Source: Advenella faeciporci
GTDB lineage: Bacteria > Pseudomonadota > Gammaproteobacteria > Burkholderiales > Burkholderiaceae_B
DNA: 64,000 nt
NCBI RefSeq assembly: GCF_014652395.1
Contig: NZ_BMYS01000003.1
Location: 613 to 64,612, forward strand
Reading direction: 5' to 3'
Within the stretch, counting starts at the first letter, position 1, and every line of letters starts with the position of its first letter. Of the stretch, positions 17,613-27,121 are shown one piece after another. The translations under genes were made by a program, and so were the position numbers. The notes beneath the pieces are model-generated. The model searched no databases, was not told the origin of the DNA, and saw only the letters and a list, made by a program, of their open reading frames with translations.

Positions 17613-18287
17613 CTACACCTTCATTGTCCTGATTCCCTGCTGAGTGGCAATCAATGCGACGCTGGCAGGAGAAATGGCAAATAAACCACATGTTACAACA
17701 CCCGGTACATTATTCATAACTGCCTCCATTTCAGCGGCATCATCCAGACTGAAACCGGCTACATCCAGAATAGGGTTACCATTATCGGTAATAAACCCCT
17801 CTCGCAAGACAGGATTGCCCCCCAATGTCCGCATTTTCCGGGCAACGGCATTGACCGCCATGGGAATGACTTCAAGGGGAATGGCAAATTTACCCAGCCT
17901 GTCCACTACCTTGGACTCATCGGCAATACAAACAAACCGTTCGGCCACCGAAGCCACAATTTTCTCCCGGGTCAAGGCACCGCCCCCACCCTTGATCATT
18001 TGCAAGCGCGCATTGATTTCATCGGCACCATCAACATAAACCGGCATGCCCTGCACCTCATTGAGATCCAGCACGCGAATGCCCAAGCCAGCCAGGCGCT
18101 GCGCACTTCGCTCGGAACTGGCTGCTGCGGCCATAAAGTGATCCTTGAAACCTGCCAGGTGATCAATAAACAAATCGGCTGTTGAGCCGGTACCCACACC
18201 CACCACGACACCAGAACCCAGGAAAGGACGGATATATTCAACCGCCGCCTTGGCTACCTGCTGTTTCAATTCATTCTGACTTAACAT
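17613..18287 (-). CDS. rpiA: Ribose-5-phosphate isomerase A
   Basis: Interconverts ribose-5-phosphate and ribulose-5-phosphate in the pentose phosphate pathway. Motifs are GVGTGSTAD, the active-site VDGADEIN and the phosphate loop KGGGGALTREKIV. I prefer the ATG at 18287 (224 residues, MLSQNELKQ) because it aligns with the family N-terminus and has AAAGG nine bases upstream; a GTG three codons earlier is also open. It starts 17 bases after the ArsC/Spx-like gene and may be the last gene of the potFGHI transcript. Confidence 0.95.
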   Translation of the reverse strand: MLSQNELKQQVAKAAVEYIRPFLGSGVVVGVGTGSTADLFIDHLAGFKDHFMAAAASSERSAQRLAGLGIRVLDLNEVQGMPVYVDGADEINARLQMIKGGGGALTREKIVASVAERFVCIADESKVVDRLGKFAIPLEVIPMAVNAVARKMRTLGGNPVLREGFITDNGNPILDVAGFSLDDAAEMEAVMNNVPGVVTCGLFAISPASVALIATQQGIRTMKV

Positions 18288-18304
18288 CTTCTTCACCCTT
18301 TACT

Positions 18305-18661
18305 TTACTTAAACTGCAGCGCATAATTTTTTTCGGAAAAACCCAGAAACACCTGGCCATCCCGGGTCACGGCAATCGGTCGCTTGATGGCTGAAGGAAA
18401 CTCGGTGGCGATACCCAGCCATTGTTCATCCGAGTCAGGGTTTTTTCTTTCAGCAGGCAAATTACGCCAGGTCATGGAAGCACGATTAATGAGCTTCTCC
18501 CAACCACCCACCAAGGGTGCCCATTGTTGCAACGTGACTGCATTAATGGGGTTGGCGCGGTAATCGATGAACTCAACATCATAATCATTGGCCTGCAACC
18601 ATTTGATGGCCTTCGTGCAGGTGCTGCAATTCTTAAGACCGTAAATCGATACTGTTTTCAT
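18305..18661 (-). CDS. ArsC/Spx family protein (YffB-like)
   Basis: A 118-residue thioredoxin-fold protein of the arsenate reductase-like Spx/YffB group. It has YGLKNCSTCTKA with C12 and C15 as a CXXC pair, and IKRPIAVTRDG near 87-97. True arsenate reductases need other catalytic residues, so arsenate reduction is not supported; YffB-like proteins are suspected glutathione-dependent thiol enzymes. I start at 18661, where AGGA precedes at good spacing; 11 further codons upstream are open. This start lies 29 bases inside the end of the upstream permease gene, so translation is coupled to it. Confidence 0.8.
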   Translation of the reverse strand: MKTVSIYGLKNCSTCTKAIKWLQANDYDVEFIDYRANPINAVTLQQWAPLVGGWEKLINRASMTWRNLPAERKNPDSDEQWLGIATEFPSAIKRPIAVTRDGQVFLGFSEKNYALQFK

Positions 18662-19460
18662 TTTTAGTGGTTCCTGTTTGAAGGCGATTGGCAATAATGA
18701 CGAACACGCCTACCAGTACGATAAATAAAGTGGCCAGGGCATTGACCTCTGGCTTGATCCCCAGTCTGACACGCGAAAACACTTCGATAGGCAAGGTTGT
18801 AAAACCAGGCCCATTGAGGAACGAGGCAATCACCACGTCATCCAGTGACAGTGTAAACGCCAGCAGCCAGGCGGCCACCAGGGCCGGGGCAATGAGTGGC
18901 AGGGTGATGGAAAAAAACACCTTCAGGGGTGTGGCACCCAAATCCAGTGCCGCCTCTTCAAGAGAGCGGTCAAGTTCACGTACCCGGGAAGCAATAACCA
19001 CCGACACATAGGCAACACAAAGCGTCACATGTCCCAGCCAAATCGTGAAAATCCCGTTACTGGCCGGAAACCCGGTGATATTCCTTATTTCAACAATCAT
19101 GAGCAACAGGGAAATTCCCAAAATCACATCGGGAATCACCAAGGGGGCATTGAGCATGCCAATATAAAGCCCTATCCCTTTGAAATGCCCTTTGCGCACC
19201 AGCACATAACCAGCCCAGGTGCCGATGAACACGGCAGCGGTAGCCGTCAGGACAGCAATTTTCAGGGACAGCCAGGCAGCGCTTAACAAGGCCTGGTCTT
19301 CGAAGAGACTCTTATACCATCGCAGGGAAAATCCCGACCAGGAAGAGGCCAGCGCAGAATCATTGAAAGAAAAAACAATCAGGCTAAGAATCGGAATGTA
19401 TAGAAACAGGAAGCCGATGCCCAGAAAAAACCATTTGAAGAAAACACTTTGTTTAGTCAT
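18633..19460 (-). CDS. potI: Putrescine/spermidine ABC transporter permease (PotI-like)
   Basis: A 275-residue inner-membrane permease with six predicted helices and the binding-protein-dependent EAA loop EEAALDLGATPLKVFFSITLP near residues 166-186. It pairs with the next permease to form the channel of a polyamine importer. The order binding protein, ATPase, permease, permease matches E. coli potFGHI, so putrescine is the best substrate guess; spermidine cannot be excluded. Overlaps the ArsC-like gene by 29 bases. Confidence 0.88.
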   Translation of the reverse strand: MTKQSVFFKWFFLGIGFLFLYIPILSLIVFSFNDSALASSWSGFSLRWYKSLFEDQALLSAAWLSLKIAVLTATAAVFIGTWAGYVLVRKGHFKGIGLYIGMLNAPLVIPDVILGISLLLMIVEIRNITGFPASNGIFTIWLGHVTLCVAYVSVVIASRVRELDRSLEEAALDLGATPLKVFFSITLPLIAPALVAAWLLAFTLSLDDVVIASFLNGPGFTTLPIEVFSRVRLGIKPEVNALATLFIVLVGVFVIIANRLQTGTTKNENSIDLRS

Positions 19461-19467
19461 GACTTCC

Positions 19468-20373
19468 TCATTGGGCTTCGGTTTCTTTGGACTGGTTGTA
19501 CTGGAAAACAGCCAGCGGCACCAGCAACAGCAAAATCATGGCAATAGCCACTGCGGCGGCAACCGGCCAGTTTGCATCGGTAAAATACTGATCCCACATG
19601 ACACGCCCGATCATATAGGTATTGGTTCCCCCCAACAGTTCGGGAATCACATACTCTCCCACCGAGGGAATGAAGACCAGCATCGCACCGGCAATGACTC
19701 CGGGCTTGGATAGGGGCAAGGTGATTTTCAGAAATGCCTGCCATGGTTTGGCGCCCAAATCATAGGCGGCATCCAGCAATCGCTGGTCGAGTTTGATCAG
19801 GTTGGTATACAGCGGCAGAATAAAAAACGGCAGGTAAGAATAGACCAGACCAATATAAACGGCCATATCGGTTCGATAAATTTCCAGCGGCTTATCAATC
19901 ACGCCTGTCCAGAGCAGGAAATTGTTGAGCAAACCTTCATTGCGCAAAATACCTACCCAGGCATAAACCCGCAACAGCAGGGATGTCCAGAATGGCAAGA
20001 TAACCGCCAGCATCAACAAATTGCGCGTTTTAGGAGATGAGCGTGCAATATGATAAGCCATTGGGTAGCCAATCAAAATACAGCATATCGTTGTTACGGC
20101 AGCCATTTGCAGGGAGTTCAGATAAGCCCCCACAAAAATACTGTCAGTGAGCAACAGAATATAGCCTTCCAGATGAAAAGCCAGCCTGATGACCCCTTCC
20201 TTTATTTCTATTAATGAAGAATACGGTGGAATGCCAAATGTGGATTCAGCAAAACTGATCTTCAGGACAATGAAAAAAGGCACCAGCAGGCAAATCACCA
20301 GCCACAGGTAAGGCGGCAAGATGGCAAGCACATTTTGTGACGGAAAAAATCTTTTAAGTGATGCGATCTTCAT
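19468..20373 (-). CDS. potH: Putrescine/spermidine ABC transporter permease (PotH-like)
   Basis: A 301-residue partner permease with six predicted helices and the EAA loop AAYDLGAKPWQAFLKITLP near 195-213, which docks on the ATPase. The N-terminal extension before the first full permease segment is typical of PotB/PotH. The start overlaps the ATPase stop as ATGA, and the other permease begins 7 bases after its stop, so the complex is made from one message. Confidence 0.89.
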   Translation of the reverse strand: MKIASLKRFFPSQNVLAILPPYLWLVICLLVPFFIVLKISFAESTFGIPPYSSLIEIKEGVIRLAFHLEGYILLLTDSIFVGAYLNSLQMAAVTTICCILIGYPMAYHIARSSPKTRNLLMLAVILPFWTSLLLRVYAWVGILRNEGLLNNFLLWTGVIDKPLEIYRTDMAVYIGLVYSYLPFFILPLYTNLIKLDQRLLDAAYDLGAKPWQAFLKITLPLSKPGVIAGAMLVFIPSVGEYVIPELLGGTNTYMIGRVMWDQYFTDANWPVAAAVAIAMILLLLVPLAVFQYNQSKETEAQ

Positions 20374-21494
20374 GATGGCAATACCGTGCCGCTGTCGGGT
20401 CCCCAGGTGATATAAACCTCGTCATCAACCCCTGGCGCATCTTCCTGGGTAAGCTTGATACTGGGCACACTGGCCTCAATAACCTTTCCTGAATCCAGAC
20501 GAATCTGATACAGGGCGTAACTGCCCATCCAGGCCAGGTGAGTCACCATGCCATGCCCCACATTGGTTTCATCTTCGGGCTGATCACGCAACACCCGAAT
20601 CTGTTCGGGGCGAATGGAAACATAAACCTCCATGCCCAAGGGTTCGCTAACACCGTGATTCACGTACATGGGACGCATCAGCTCGTCGCTTTCAATCAGG
20701 ACATGATCGGGTTCATCCACCACGATTTCACCGGTAAAGATATTGGTTGAACCAATAAAACTGGCCACAAATTGCGAGTTGGGGAAGGTGTACACATCAT
20801 GTGGCGTACCACATTGTACAATTTGCCCATCGGTCATGACGGCCAGACGATTGGCCATCGTCATGGCCTCTTCCTGATCATGGGTAACCATGATACAGGT
20901 TACGCCTACCTGATCAAGGATTTTAACCAGTTCGATCTGGGTTTTCTGGCGGATTTGCTTGTCCAGTGCCGACATGGGTTCATCAAGCAACAAGAGTTTG
21001 GGCCGCTTGACCAGACTGCGGGCCAAAGCAACCCTTTGCTGCTGCCCGCCTGAAAGCTGGCCGGGCTTGCGTCTTGAATAAGCCGCCATTTGCACCAGAT
21101 CAAGCGCGGCAAAAACCCGATCATGAATTTCATTGCGCGCAATGCCTTCCTGCTTCAGGCCAAACGCCACATTATCTTCAACCGTCATGTGAGGAAACAG
21201 TGCATAGGACTGAAACATCATGTTGACAGGACGCTTATATGGCGCAATACCGGCAATATCCACCCCATCAAGCAGGATTTGCCCTGAAGTGGGCTGTTCA
21301 AACCCGGCAAGCATTCTTAACAGGGTAGATTTGCCACAACCGGAACTGCCCAGCAAGGCAAAAATTTCATTACGACGCACAGACAGGTTAACCGACTTGA
21401 CGGCAACGGTATCACCAAAAATCTTGACAACATCAACCAGTTTGACGAACTCGTCGATGTTGTCTAACGGCGCAGGATGGCGCACTTCTGACAT
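20370..21494 (-). CDS. potG: Polyamine ABC transporter ATP-binding protein (PotG-like)
   Basis: A 374-residue ATPase: Walker [10 protein letters not shown] near residue 51, signature [15 protein letters not shown] near 147, Walker [13 protein letters not shown] near 167, and the H-loop in [11 protein letters not shown] near 200. The TOBE domain in the last third (about 290-370) is typical of the PotA/PotG regulatory region. It starts 2 bases after the binding-protein stop. Its neighbours fix it as the energy module of the polyamine importer. Confidence 0.93.
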   Translation of the reverse strand: MSEVRHPAPLDNIDEFVKLVDVVKIFGDTVAVKSVNLSVRRNEIFALLGSSGCGKSTLLRMLAGFEQPTSGQILLDGVDIAGIAPYKRPVNMMFQSYALFPHMTVEDNVAFGLKQEGIARNEIHDRVFAALDLVQMAAYSRRKPGQLSGGQQQRVALARSLVKRPKLLLLDEPMSALDKQIRQKTQIELVKILDQVGVTCIMVTHDQEEAMTMANRLAVMTDGQIVQCGTPHDVYTFPNSQFVASFIGSTNIFTGEIVVDEPDHVLIESDELMRPMYVNHGVSEPLGMEVYVSIRPEQIRVLRDQPEDETNVGHGMVTHLAWMGSYALYQIRLDSGKVIEASVPSIKLTQEDAPGVDDEVYITWGPDSGTVLPS

Positions 21495-21496
21495 GA

Positions 21497-22600
21497 TTAT
21501 TTACCTGATTTGAGTTCAGCCCACAAGCGCGTTTGCAAACGGGCAATATTCATGGGTTGGGCCTTGATGACAAAAAGGGTTTTGGCCACTTCTTCCCCAG
21601 GATAAATCATGGGGTTTGAAGCAATATCCGGGTTCACGAAATTGCGGGCCTCTTTATTGGCATTGGGGTAAAACATGACATTGGTAATTGCGGCATGTAC
21701 TTCGGGGGTCTCTATGTAATTGATAAACGCCATGGCATTTTCAGGATGGGGTGCATCTTTGGGAATGGCCATGGTGTCAAACCATGCTGGCGCCCCACCC
21801 TGCGGTATGAAGTAATCAATATTGAATGACTTGCCGGCTTCTTTGGCACGACTGGCCGCAATCATGACATCTCCCGAGAAACCATACACCATGCACAAGT
21901 CACCGGAAGCCAGTTCATCGATAAATCCGGATGAGCTGAATTGACGGACATAAGGACGGATTTTTTTCAGGACCTCAAGGGCGGCACGATAATCTTCGGG
22001 TTTGTCGCTATTAGGATCTTTGCCCATGTAATGCAAAACAGCCGGAAACACCTGGGCCGCTTCATCAAGGATGGAAATACCGCAAGACTGGAATTTTTGT
22101 GCAATCTCGGGATTGAACAGATTGTCCCAATTGGCCAGATCGGCATTTTCACCTAAAATTTCCTTGGCCTTGGTCACGTTATAGCCCAGGCCATTGGTGC
22201 CGTAACCCCATGGAACCAGATATTCATTACCCGGGTCAACCTGGGCTACCAGATCCATAATGGTCGGATCAAGGTTTTTCCAATTCGGTATTTTGGATTT
22301 ATCCAGTTTCTGGAACAGGCCACCTTGAATTTGACGTGCTGCATAGTGGGTTGAAGGCACCACCACATCATAACCCGAATTGCCGGTTAACAGTTTTGCC
22401 TGCAGGATATCGTTAGTATCATAAGTATCATAACGAACCTTGATTCCCGTTTGTTTTTCAAAACCAGGGATCGTGTCAGGAGCCGTATATTCGGCCCAGT
22501 TGTAAACGTTCAGCACTTTTTCCTCTTCTGCCAGGGCAACACCCGAAACAGACAAGGACAATGCAGCAACGGCCAATTTACGAACGAATTGCACTTTCAT
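21497..22600 (-). CDS. potF: Periplasmic putrescine-binding protein (PotF-like)
   Basis: A 367-residue extracellular solute-binding protein. A Sec signal peptide covers residues 1-24 (KLAVAALSLSVSGVALA, cleavage after ALA). The mature protein begins EEEKVLNVYNWAEY, matching the PotF/PotD opening with its conserved Trp and Tyr near the polyamine site. It contains VPWGYGTNGLGYN. I start at 22600 because the signal peptide begins there and AGGAG lies upstream; 14 extra codons are open before it. It is the first gene of the potFGHI block and follows a hairpin after kdkA. Confidence 0.92.
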   Translation of the reverse strand: MKVQFVRKLAVAALSLSVSGVALAEEEKVLNVYNWAEYTAPDTIPGFEKQTGIKVRYDTYDTNDILQAKLLTGNSGYDVVVPSTHYAARQIQGGLFQKLDKSKIPNWKNLDPTIMDLVAQVDPGNEYLVPWGYGTNGLGYNVTKAKEILGENADLANWDNLFNPEIAQKFQSCGISILDEAAQVFPAVLHYMGKDPNSDKPEDYRAALEVLKKIRPYVRQFSSSGFIDELASGDLCMVYGFSGDVMIAASRAKEAGKSFNIDYFIPQGGAPAWFDTMAIPKDAPHPENAMAFINYIETPEVHAAITNVMFYPNANKEARNFVNPDIASNPMIYPGEEVAKTLFVIKAQPMNIARLQTRLWAELKSGK

Positions 22601-22625
22601 ATCGCACTCGACTCCTAAACAGTTT

Positions 22626-22667
22626 AAAAAAAAGAGAATCATAAATCATTTGAAAAGAAAATGATTT
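22626..22667. terminator. AT-rich hairpin between kdkA and potF
   Basis: Arms AAATCATTT and AAATGATTT are perfect, with a seven-base loop. On the minus strand it begins right after the kdkA stop, and an eight-T tract lies seven bases beyond the stem; on the plus strand T5 follows the stem directly. It probably ends the kdkA transcript, though it might also be a leader element for potF. Confidence 0.5.
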
Positions 22668-22670
22668 TTT

Positions 22671-23396
22671 TTATTGGTTTTTTATATAAAACCGGTGCAA
22701 GTGTTCCCAAAATGCCAAACCTTGTTGCTGCAACACTTTTTCAAGGGAACGTTTCAAACGATTCAGGTTAGCTTCACATAATGAATCTGTCATGACAAGT
22801 TGCCGTCCCTTGTCAAAGTCAATCAGCCATGCTTTGTTATTGCCATCCACAAGAATATTGAACGCGTTTAAATCGGCATGCCATACATTGGCCTTGTGCA
22901 TAAGATAAATGCTGTTCGCGCAGGCCTTCGCCAATGCACCTGGGTCAGCGGTAGCCGGCATGTCTTTCAATACACTGGCCAGGGGCCGGGTACCGGGCAG
23001 CGTTTCGGTAATTAATGCCGCCTGGTAAAAACACCAGGAACGTGTATAGCTGGCGGCAACCACCTTTGGTACTGGCAAACCCTGTACATGCATGGATTGC
23101 AAAAGCCTGAACTCGGCAAATGAACGGGTATTTTCAGCCCCGTTCCAGACATAATGGGACTTGTTAATACGGGCCACCAGCCCGCCACGGCGGTACTTGC
23201 GTAAAACCCCGCTTCCCCAACGATCGTGAACAAACCAGGCAGCATTGCGCCCCCCTGCACTGACCGGCCGGGCACGGTCTGCATAAAAAACAGGGTCAAA
23301 CACGCGCATGTCGGGTTCAATGGCAAATGCGGAATCATAAAGCATCCCGCTTTTGCCAGCGTTAACCCGCACGACTTGCCCAAACGTATCAGTCAT
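22671..23396 (-). CDS. kdkA: 3-deoxy-D-manno-octulosonic acid (Kdo) kinase
   Basis: Phosphorylates the 4-hydroxyl of the first Kdo on lipid IVA in organisms whose LPS carries a single Kdo. The 241-residue protein has a small-lobe Lys/Arg region (RKYRRGGLVARI), the catalytic loop HADLNAFNILVD near 178-189 and the metal-binding LIDFDKG near 197-203, characteristic of the KdkA/RfaP kinase group. It overlaps the truncated haemoglobin gene by 8 bases, so it is translationally coupled. The presence of kdkA predicts a Haemophilus/Bordetella-like phosphorylated single-Kdo inner core. Confidence 0.88.
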   Translation of the reverse strand: MTDTFGQVVRVNAGKSGMLYDSAFAIEPDMRVFDPVFYADRARPVSAGGRNAAWFVHDRWGSGVLRKYRRGGLVARINKSHYVWNGAENTRSFAEFRLLQSMHVQGLPVPKVVAASYTRSWCFYQAALITETLPGTRPLASVLKDMPATADPGALAKACANSIYLMHKANVWHADLNAFNILVDGNNKAWLIDFDKGRQLVMTDSLCEANLNRLKRSLEKVLQQQGLAFWEHLHRFYIKNQ

Positions 23397-23808
23397 CCCG
23401 GTTTTTCATCCAGTCTGCCACGCCAAAAAAGGATTGCAACATACGATCCATGATGGGTTCAGGAATATTTTGATCCATCATGGCCCTGCCCATACAAACC
23501 ACCCACTGGTCACGCTCAACCGAACCAATGGAAAAAGGCATATGCCTGGCTTTAAGACGTGGATGACCAAACTGTGAAATATAACGGTCAGGCCCGCCCA
23601 GATAACCGCTCAGAAACAAAAACAGTTTTTCCCGGGCATTGTCCAGAGACTCACCATGCGTTTCCCGCAGCTCTTTGAAATCGGACTCAAGATCCATCAA
23701 GTCATAAAACCGCTCAACCAGCTCTTTAAGACCCTGCTCACCACCAATCTGATCATAAAAACTGACCGTACGATCCAGTGGCTCAACCATGGGTTGCACA
23801 CGTATCAT
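23389..23808 (-). CDS. Group 2 truncated haemoglobin
   Basis: A 139-residue 2-over-2 globin that binds haem and is thought to bind O2 or detoxify NO in the cytoplasm. It has the B10 tyrosine region ERFYDLMD, the glycine-containing YLGGPDRYI, the proximal histidine in ARHMPFSI (F8), and the G8 tryptophan in DQWVVCM, all typical of group 2. The ATG follows the upstream permease stop directly (TAAATG), and the 3' end overlaps kdkA, so it sits inside a coupled operon whose other genes concern the envelope, not NO. Confidence 0.91.
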   Translation of the reverse strand: MIRVQPMVEPLDRTVSFYDQIGGEQGLKELVERFYDLMDLESDFKELRETHGESLDNAREKLFLFLSGYLGGPDRYISQFGHPRLKARHMPFSIGSVERDQWVVCMGRAMMDQNIPEPIMDRMLQSFFGVADWMKNRDD

Positions 23809-26307
23809 TTAATCCATACTCCGTAAAACCTGTAAAGGAGGTGTTGTTTTAACACCTTTAAGGGCCATTTTACCGCCTAATGATGAAGCCGCAACCCCAA
23901 CGAGCACCCCAACCAGCCATGGCCAATAGTTCAGGCTGATGCTAAAGTCAAAAACATGATAGGCCAGCAGGCCGGCAATCAAAACAGCTGCCGTGGCCGC
24001 CAACAAGCCGGCAAATAAACCAATGATCAACAACTCCAGGCGCTGCGCCTGATCCAGCTGCCCCGATGTCGCCCCCAGCGAACGCAATACCGCCGCTTCA
24101 TAAATTCGCTCATCGTACGTAGATAAAAAGGCGGCGACCAGAACCACCACACCAGCCAGAAACGTGAATACAAACAACAGTTGCACCGCCAGACTCACTT
24201 GTGAAAGCACTGATTCGAGCTGGGCCAATATACCGGAAACATCAAACACCGTAATATTGGGAAATTGGCTGACCAGTTCCTGGGTAAACAGGGGAAGGTT
24301 ATCGGGCAGATAAAAGGAGGTAATCCAGGTTGCGGGCTTGTTCTCAAGCAATGGGGCAGACATGATGGCAAAGAAATTGACCTGCATTGAATCCCACTTG
24401 ACCGTTCTGAGGCTGGTAATTTTGGCCTCGACCAGCTGCCCGGCCACATCAAAGGCCAGACGGTCATTCAGTTTGAGTCCCAGGGTTTCGGCCAGCTCCA
24501 GCTCAAAAGACACCTCGGGCATTGCCGGGTTCAGCCATTTTCCCTGGCTGATCGTATTGCTGGGTGGAAGCTCGTCAAGATAAGACAGGTTGAACTCGCG
24601 CTGCACCAGTCGGCGGGTTCTTTCTTCTGAATAATCAGCCGGTGAGATTTCCTTGCCATTGATTTGCACCAGTCGTCCACGCACCATGGGCTCCAGTTCA
24701 GGCCTTGGTAATCCTTGGCGTTCAAAAAACGCCTGGACAGGCTGGCGCTGGTCAGCCTGAATATTAATCAAAAAACGATTGGGTGCATTATCGGGCAAAG
24801 TGTTGCGCCAGCCATCCAGCAAATCGGTTCGGATCAGGCCAAGCAACAGAATAATCATCAGCCCCAGTGCCAGCGAACATATCTGCACAATCGTCATTTG
24901 CTTGCGGCTAACCATACCGGCCAGCGCAAAACGCAAGACAGGCTTGTGCATCAGGCGCTTGCGCAGCACAGCCACCAGCCACACCAGACACCATGAAAAC
25001 AAGGCAAAGGCCCCCAAAGCCAGCAAGAAACCCGCCCCGACGATCAGGGCCAGCACGAAACTTTTGGCAAACCACCAAAGCAGGGCCAGAAACACCACGC
25101 CACCCAGCAGGTAAGCGCTTGTTTTGCCCGCAGACAGCAATTGCAAATCCTGGCGGATGACTTTAAGCGGAGGCACCCTGCTTAACTGCAATAACGGAGG
25201 CACAGAAAAGCCGATTAGCAAGAAAACCCCTACAATAGCCGCCTGGAAGGCGGGCAACAGGGAGGCTGCCGGCAACTCGGTTTGCAGCAGAGGCATCAGG
25301 AAGTAAAGCAGGAAGTAATGAAACAAATAACCAATGGCACTGCCTGTCAGGGAAGCAAATACGGCTACCAGTAAAAACTCAAGCAGCAGAATTTGTCTTA
25401 CCTGACTGCCTGTTGCTCCAATCGTTCTCATGACGGCCACCCCGTCCTGATGCCGCTTGGTAAAGCGCCGCGAACCCAGGGCAATAGCTACGCAGGCAAT
25501 CAGGACCGTTAACAGGGCTACCAGGGCAAAAAACTGCTGGGCCCTGTCCAGGGACTGCCGCACCTCGGGCCGCACGGACTCTGTTCCGCGTATCTGCTGC
25601 CCCTTGGCAATCGCTGTTTCCAGCCATTGGCGGTAATTGGCCACGGCATTGCCATCCCCCGCCAACAGCAACGCATATTTAATCCGGCTGCCTGGCGCAA
25701 TCAGGCCGGTTGACGCCAAATCAGCGGCATTCAACATAAGCCTTGGGGCAATGTTCACAAACTGCAAGCCCTTGTCAGGTTCGCTCTCGATGATTTTTTC
25801 AACCCTGAACGTTTTATTGCCCAGCTGCACCGTCTGTCCGGGTAACACGTCGAGTTGCAGCAGTAATTGTGCATCGGCCCACACGGTTCCGGATTCAGGT
25901 GCCTGGCGTGCACTTTCAACGGGCGATTCATGTCCCCCCTTCAGTTTCAGGGTACCCCGCAAAGGATAGCCATCACTCACGGCCTTGACAGAAGCCAACC
26001 GGGTTTTATCAGCCGCAGCCACCATAGAGGGGAATTGCCAGGTTTGTGCCACTGACAAGCCGTCTTTTTGGGCACGCGCAAGCAACGCTTGCTGAACCGG
26101 CTCATCGGACTCCAGCAACAGGTCTGCAGCCAGCATTTGCCCGGTGTCACGCTCAAGGGCCCGTGACACCCTGTCTGACAAAAAACCCACGCTGCTGACG
26201 GCAACAATGGCAATAATCAGCGCAAGAAACAGCAGCTTGAGCTCACCGGATTTCCAGTCCCGCTTGAAGGACACCCAGGCAAGTCGCCCGTTCAACATAC
26301 TTTTCAT
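23809..26307 (-). CDS. FtsX/MacB-type ABC permease (YbbP-like)
   Basis: An inner-membrane permease of about 832 residues with two FtsX cassettes. The first has a membrane helix near residue 25, a large periplasmic domain to about 250 and three helices to about 370. The second spans about 460-830, with terminal helices around TFLAGVVVLVAAFL and KMALKGVKTTPPLQVLR at the C-terminus. The build matches E. coli YbbP, which works with the ATPase YbbA. No ATPase gene lies beside it here. I start at the ATG 26307; a TTG five codons upstream is open. Substrate unknown, possibly lipoprotein or lipid related. Confidence 0.85.
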   Translation of the reverse strand: MKSMLNGRLAWVSFKRDWKSGELKLLFLALIIAIVAVSSVGFLSDRVSRALERDTGQMLAADLLLESDEPVQQALLARAQKDGLSVAQTWQFPSMVAAADKTRLASVKAVSDGYPLRGTLKLKGGHESPVESARQAPESGTVWADAQLLLQLDVLPGQTVQLGNKTFRVEKIIESEPDKGLQFVNIAPRLMLNAADLASTGLIAPGSRIKYALLLAGDGNAVANYRQWLETAIAKGQQIRGTESVRPEVRQSLDRAQQFFALVALLTVLIACVAIALGSRRFTKRHQDGVAVMRTIGATGSQVRQILLLEFLLVAVFASLTGSAIGYLFHYFLLYFLMPLLQTELPAASLLPAFQAAIVGVFLLIGFSVPPLLQLSRVPPLKVIRQDLQLLSAGKTSAYLLGGVVFLALLWWFAKSFVLALIVGAGFLLALGAFALFSWCLVWLVAVLRKRLMHKPVLRFALAGMVSRKQMTIVQICSLALGLMIILLLGLIRTDLLDGWRNTLPDNAPNRFLINIQADQRQPVQAFFERQGLPRPELEPMVRGRLVQINGKEISPADYSEERTRRLVQREFNLSYLDELPPSNTISQGKWLNPAMPEVSFELELAETLGLKLNDRLAFDVAGQLVEAKITSLRTVKWDSMQVNFFAIMSAPLLENKPATWITSFYLPDNLPLFTQELVSQFPNITVFDVSGILAQLESVLSQVSLAVQLLFVFTFLAGVVVLVAAFLSTYDERIYEAAVLRSLGATSGQLDQAQRLELLIIGLFAGLLAATAAVLIAGLLAYHVFDFSISLNYWPWLVGVLVGVAASSLGGKMALKGVKTTPPLQVLRSMD

Positions 26308-26326
26308 TGCCAATTTTCCCAATCGT

Positions 26327-27100
26327 TTATTTTGTCATTAACAATGCCACGGTTAAAAAAAGCACCAGTGAAAAAATTCTTTTCAGGTGCACTTCGGGAA
26401 GGCGATACGCCAGCTTTACCCCGTACCTCACCACGAACATGCCACCGATGGCCATGCTTAACCCTATTATCCAGTTGGTATTGCCACCCCAGGCATAGGT
26501 ACCCAGTGCCACACAACTGCCTGGCACAATCATGGCCAACGCCATACCCTGTGCAGTCGTTTGCCTGAAACCATAATACATGGTCATGACAGGCACAATA
26601 ATCAAAGAGCCTCCCACACCAAAAATACCACCAATCAGACCCGAACCCAGCCCCAGCCAGACAGAGGTGGAAAGTTTCAGTTTTGTGGCTGCCCCTGCCT
26701 GGGAGGCAGACTGTTTTTTAATTTTCCCGGGAAGGGTCTGCCACAAATACAGCAAGGCAATCAGGGCCAGAAAAATGGCAAATAAACGACGCAACAGGAC
26801 AGGATCAATATCCTGGGCCATGATTGCTGCCAAATTGGTCGCGACCATATTCACCACCACGGCAGTACCCACGCTTTTAAAATCAATTCTGTTGCTCTGG
26901 TTATAACTTCTGACCGATAACAGCACATTACTCACAATCATGACCAACGCGGTTCCCTGGGCCAGTTGCTGGGGCATATCAAACAGGAGCACCAGCATGG
27001 GAATGGCAATCAGCCCTCCCCCGATACCCACCATGGCCCCTACAAAACCAATGCTGGCCCCCAACAGCAAATACAAGGGAATACCCGACAACCAATCCAC
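26327..27100 (-). CDS. TSUP family permease (TauE/SafE-like)
   Basis: A 257-residue protein with about eight membrane segments and the TSUP glycine-rich repeats MVGIGGGLIAIPML near 25-38 and GIFGVGGSLIIVPVM near 155-172. Members export or import sulfonates, sulfite or related anions; the substrate here is not inferable. The start is a GTG with AAGGAG six bases upstream. It lies between radA (21 bases upstream) and the FtsX-type permease. Confidence 0.87.
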   Translation of the reverse strand: MDWLSGIPLYLLLGASIGFVGAMVGIGGGLIAIPMLVLLFDMPQQLAQGTALVMIVSNVLLSVRSYNQSNRIDFKSVGTAVVVNMVATNLAAIMAQDIDPVLLRRLFAIFLALIALLYLWQTLPGKIKKQSASQAGAATKLKLSTSVWLGLGSGLIGGIFGVGGSLIIVPVMTMYYGFRQTTAQGMALAMIVPGSCVALGTYAWGGNTNWIIGLSMAIGGMFVVRYGVKLAYRLPEVHLKRIFSLVLFLTVALLMTK

Positions 27101-27121
27101 CCATGACTCCTTTTTCTGATT

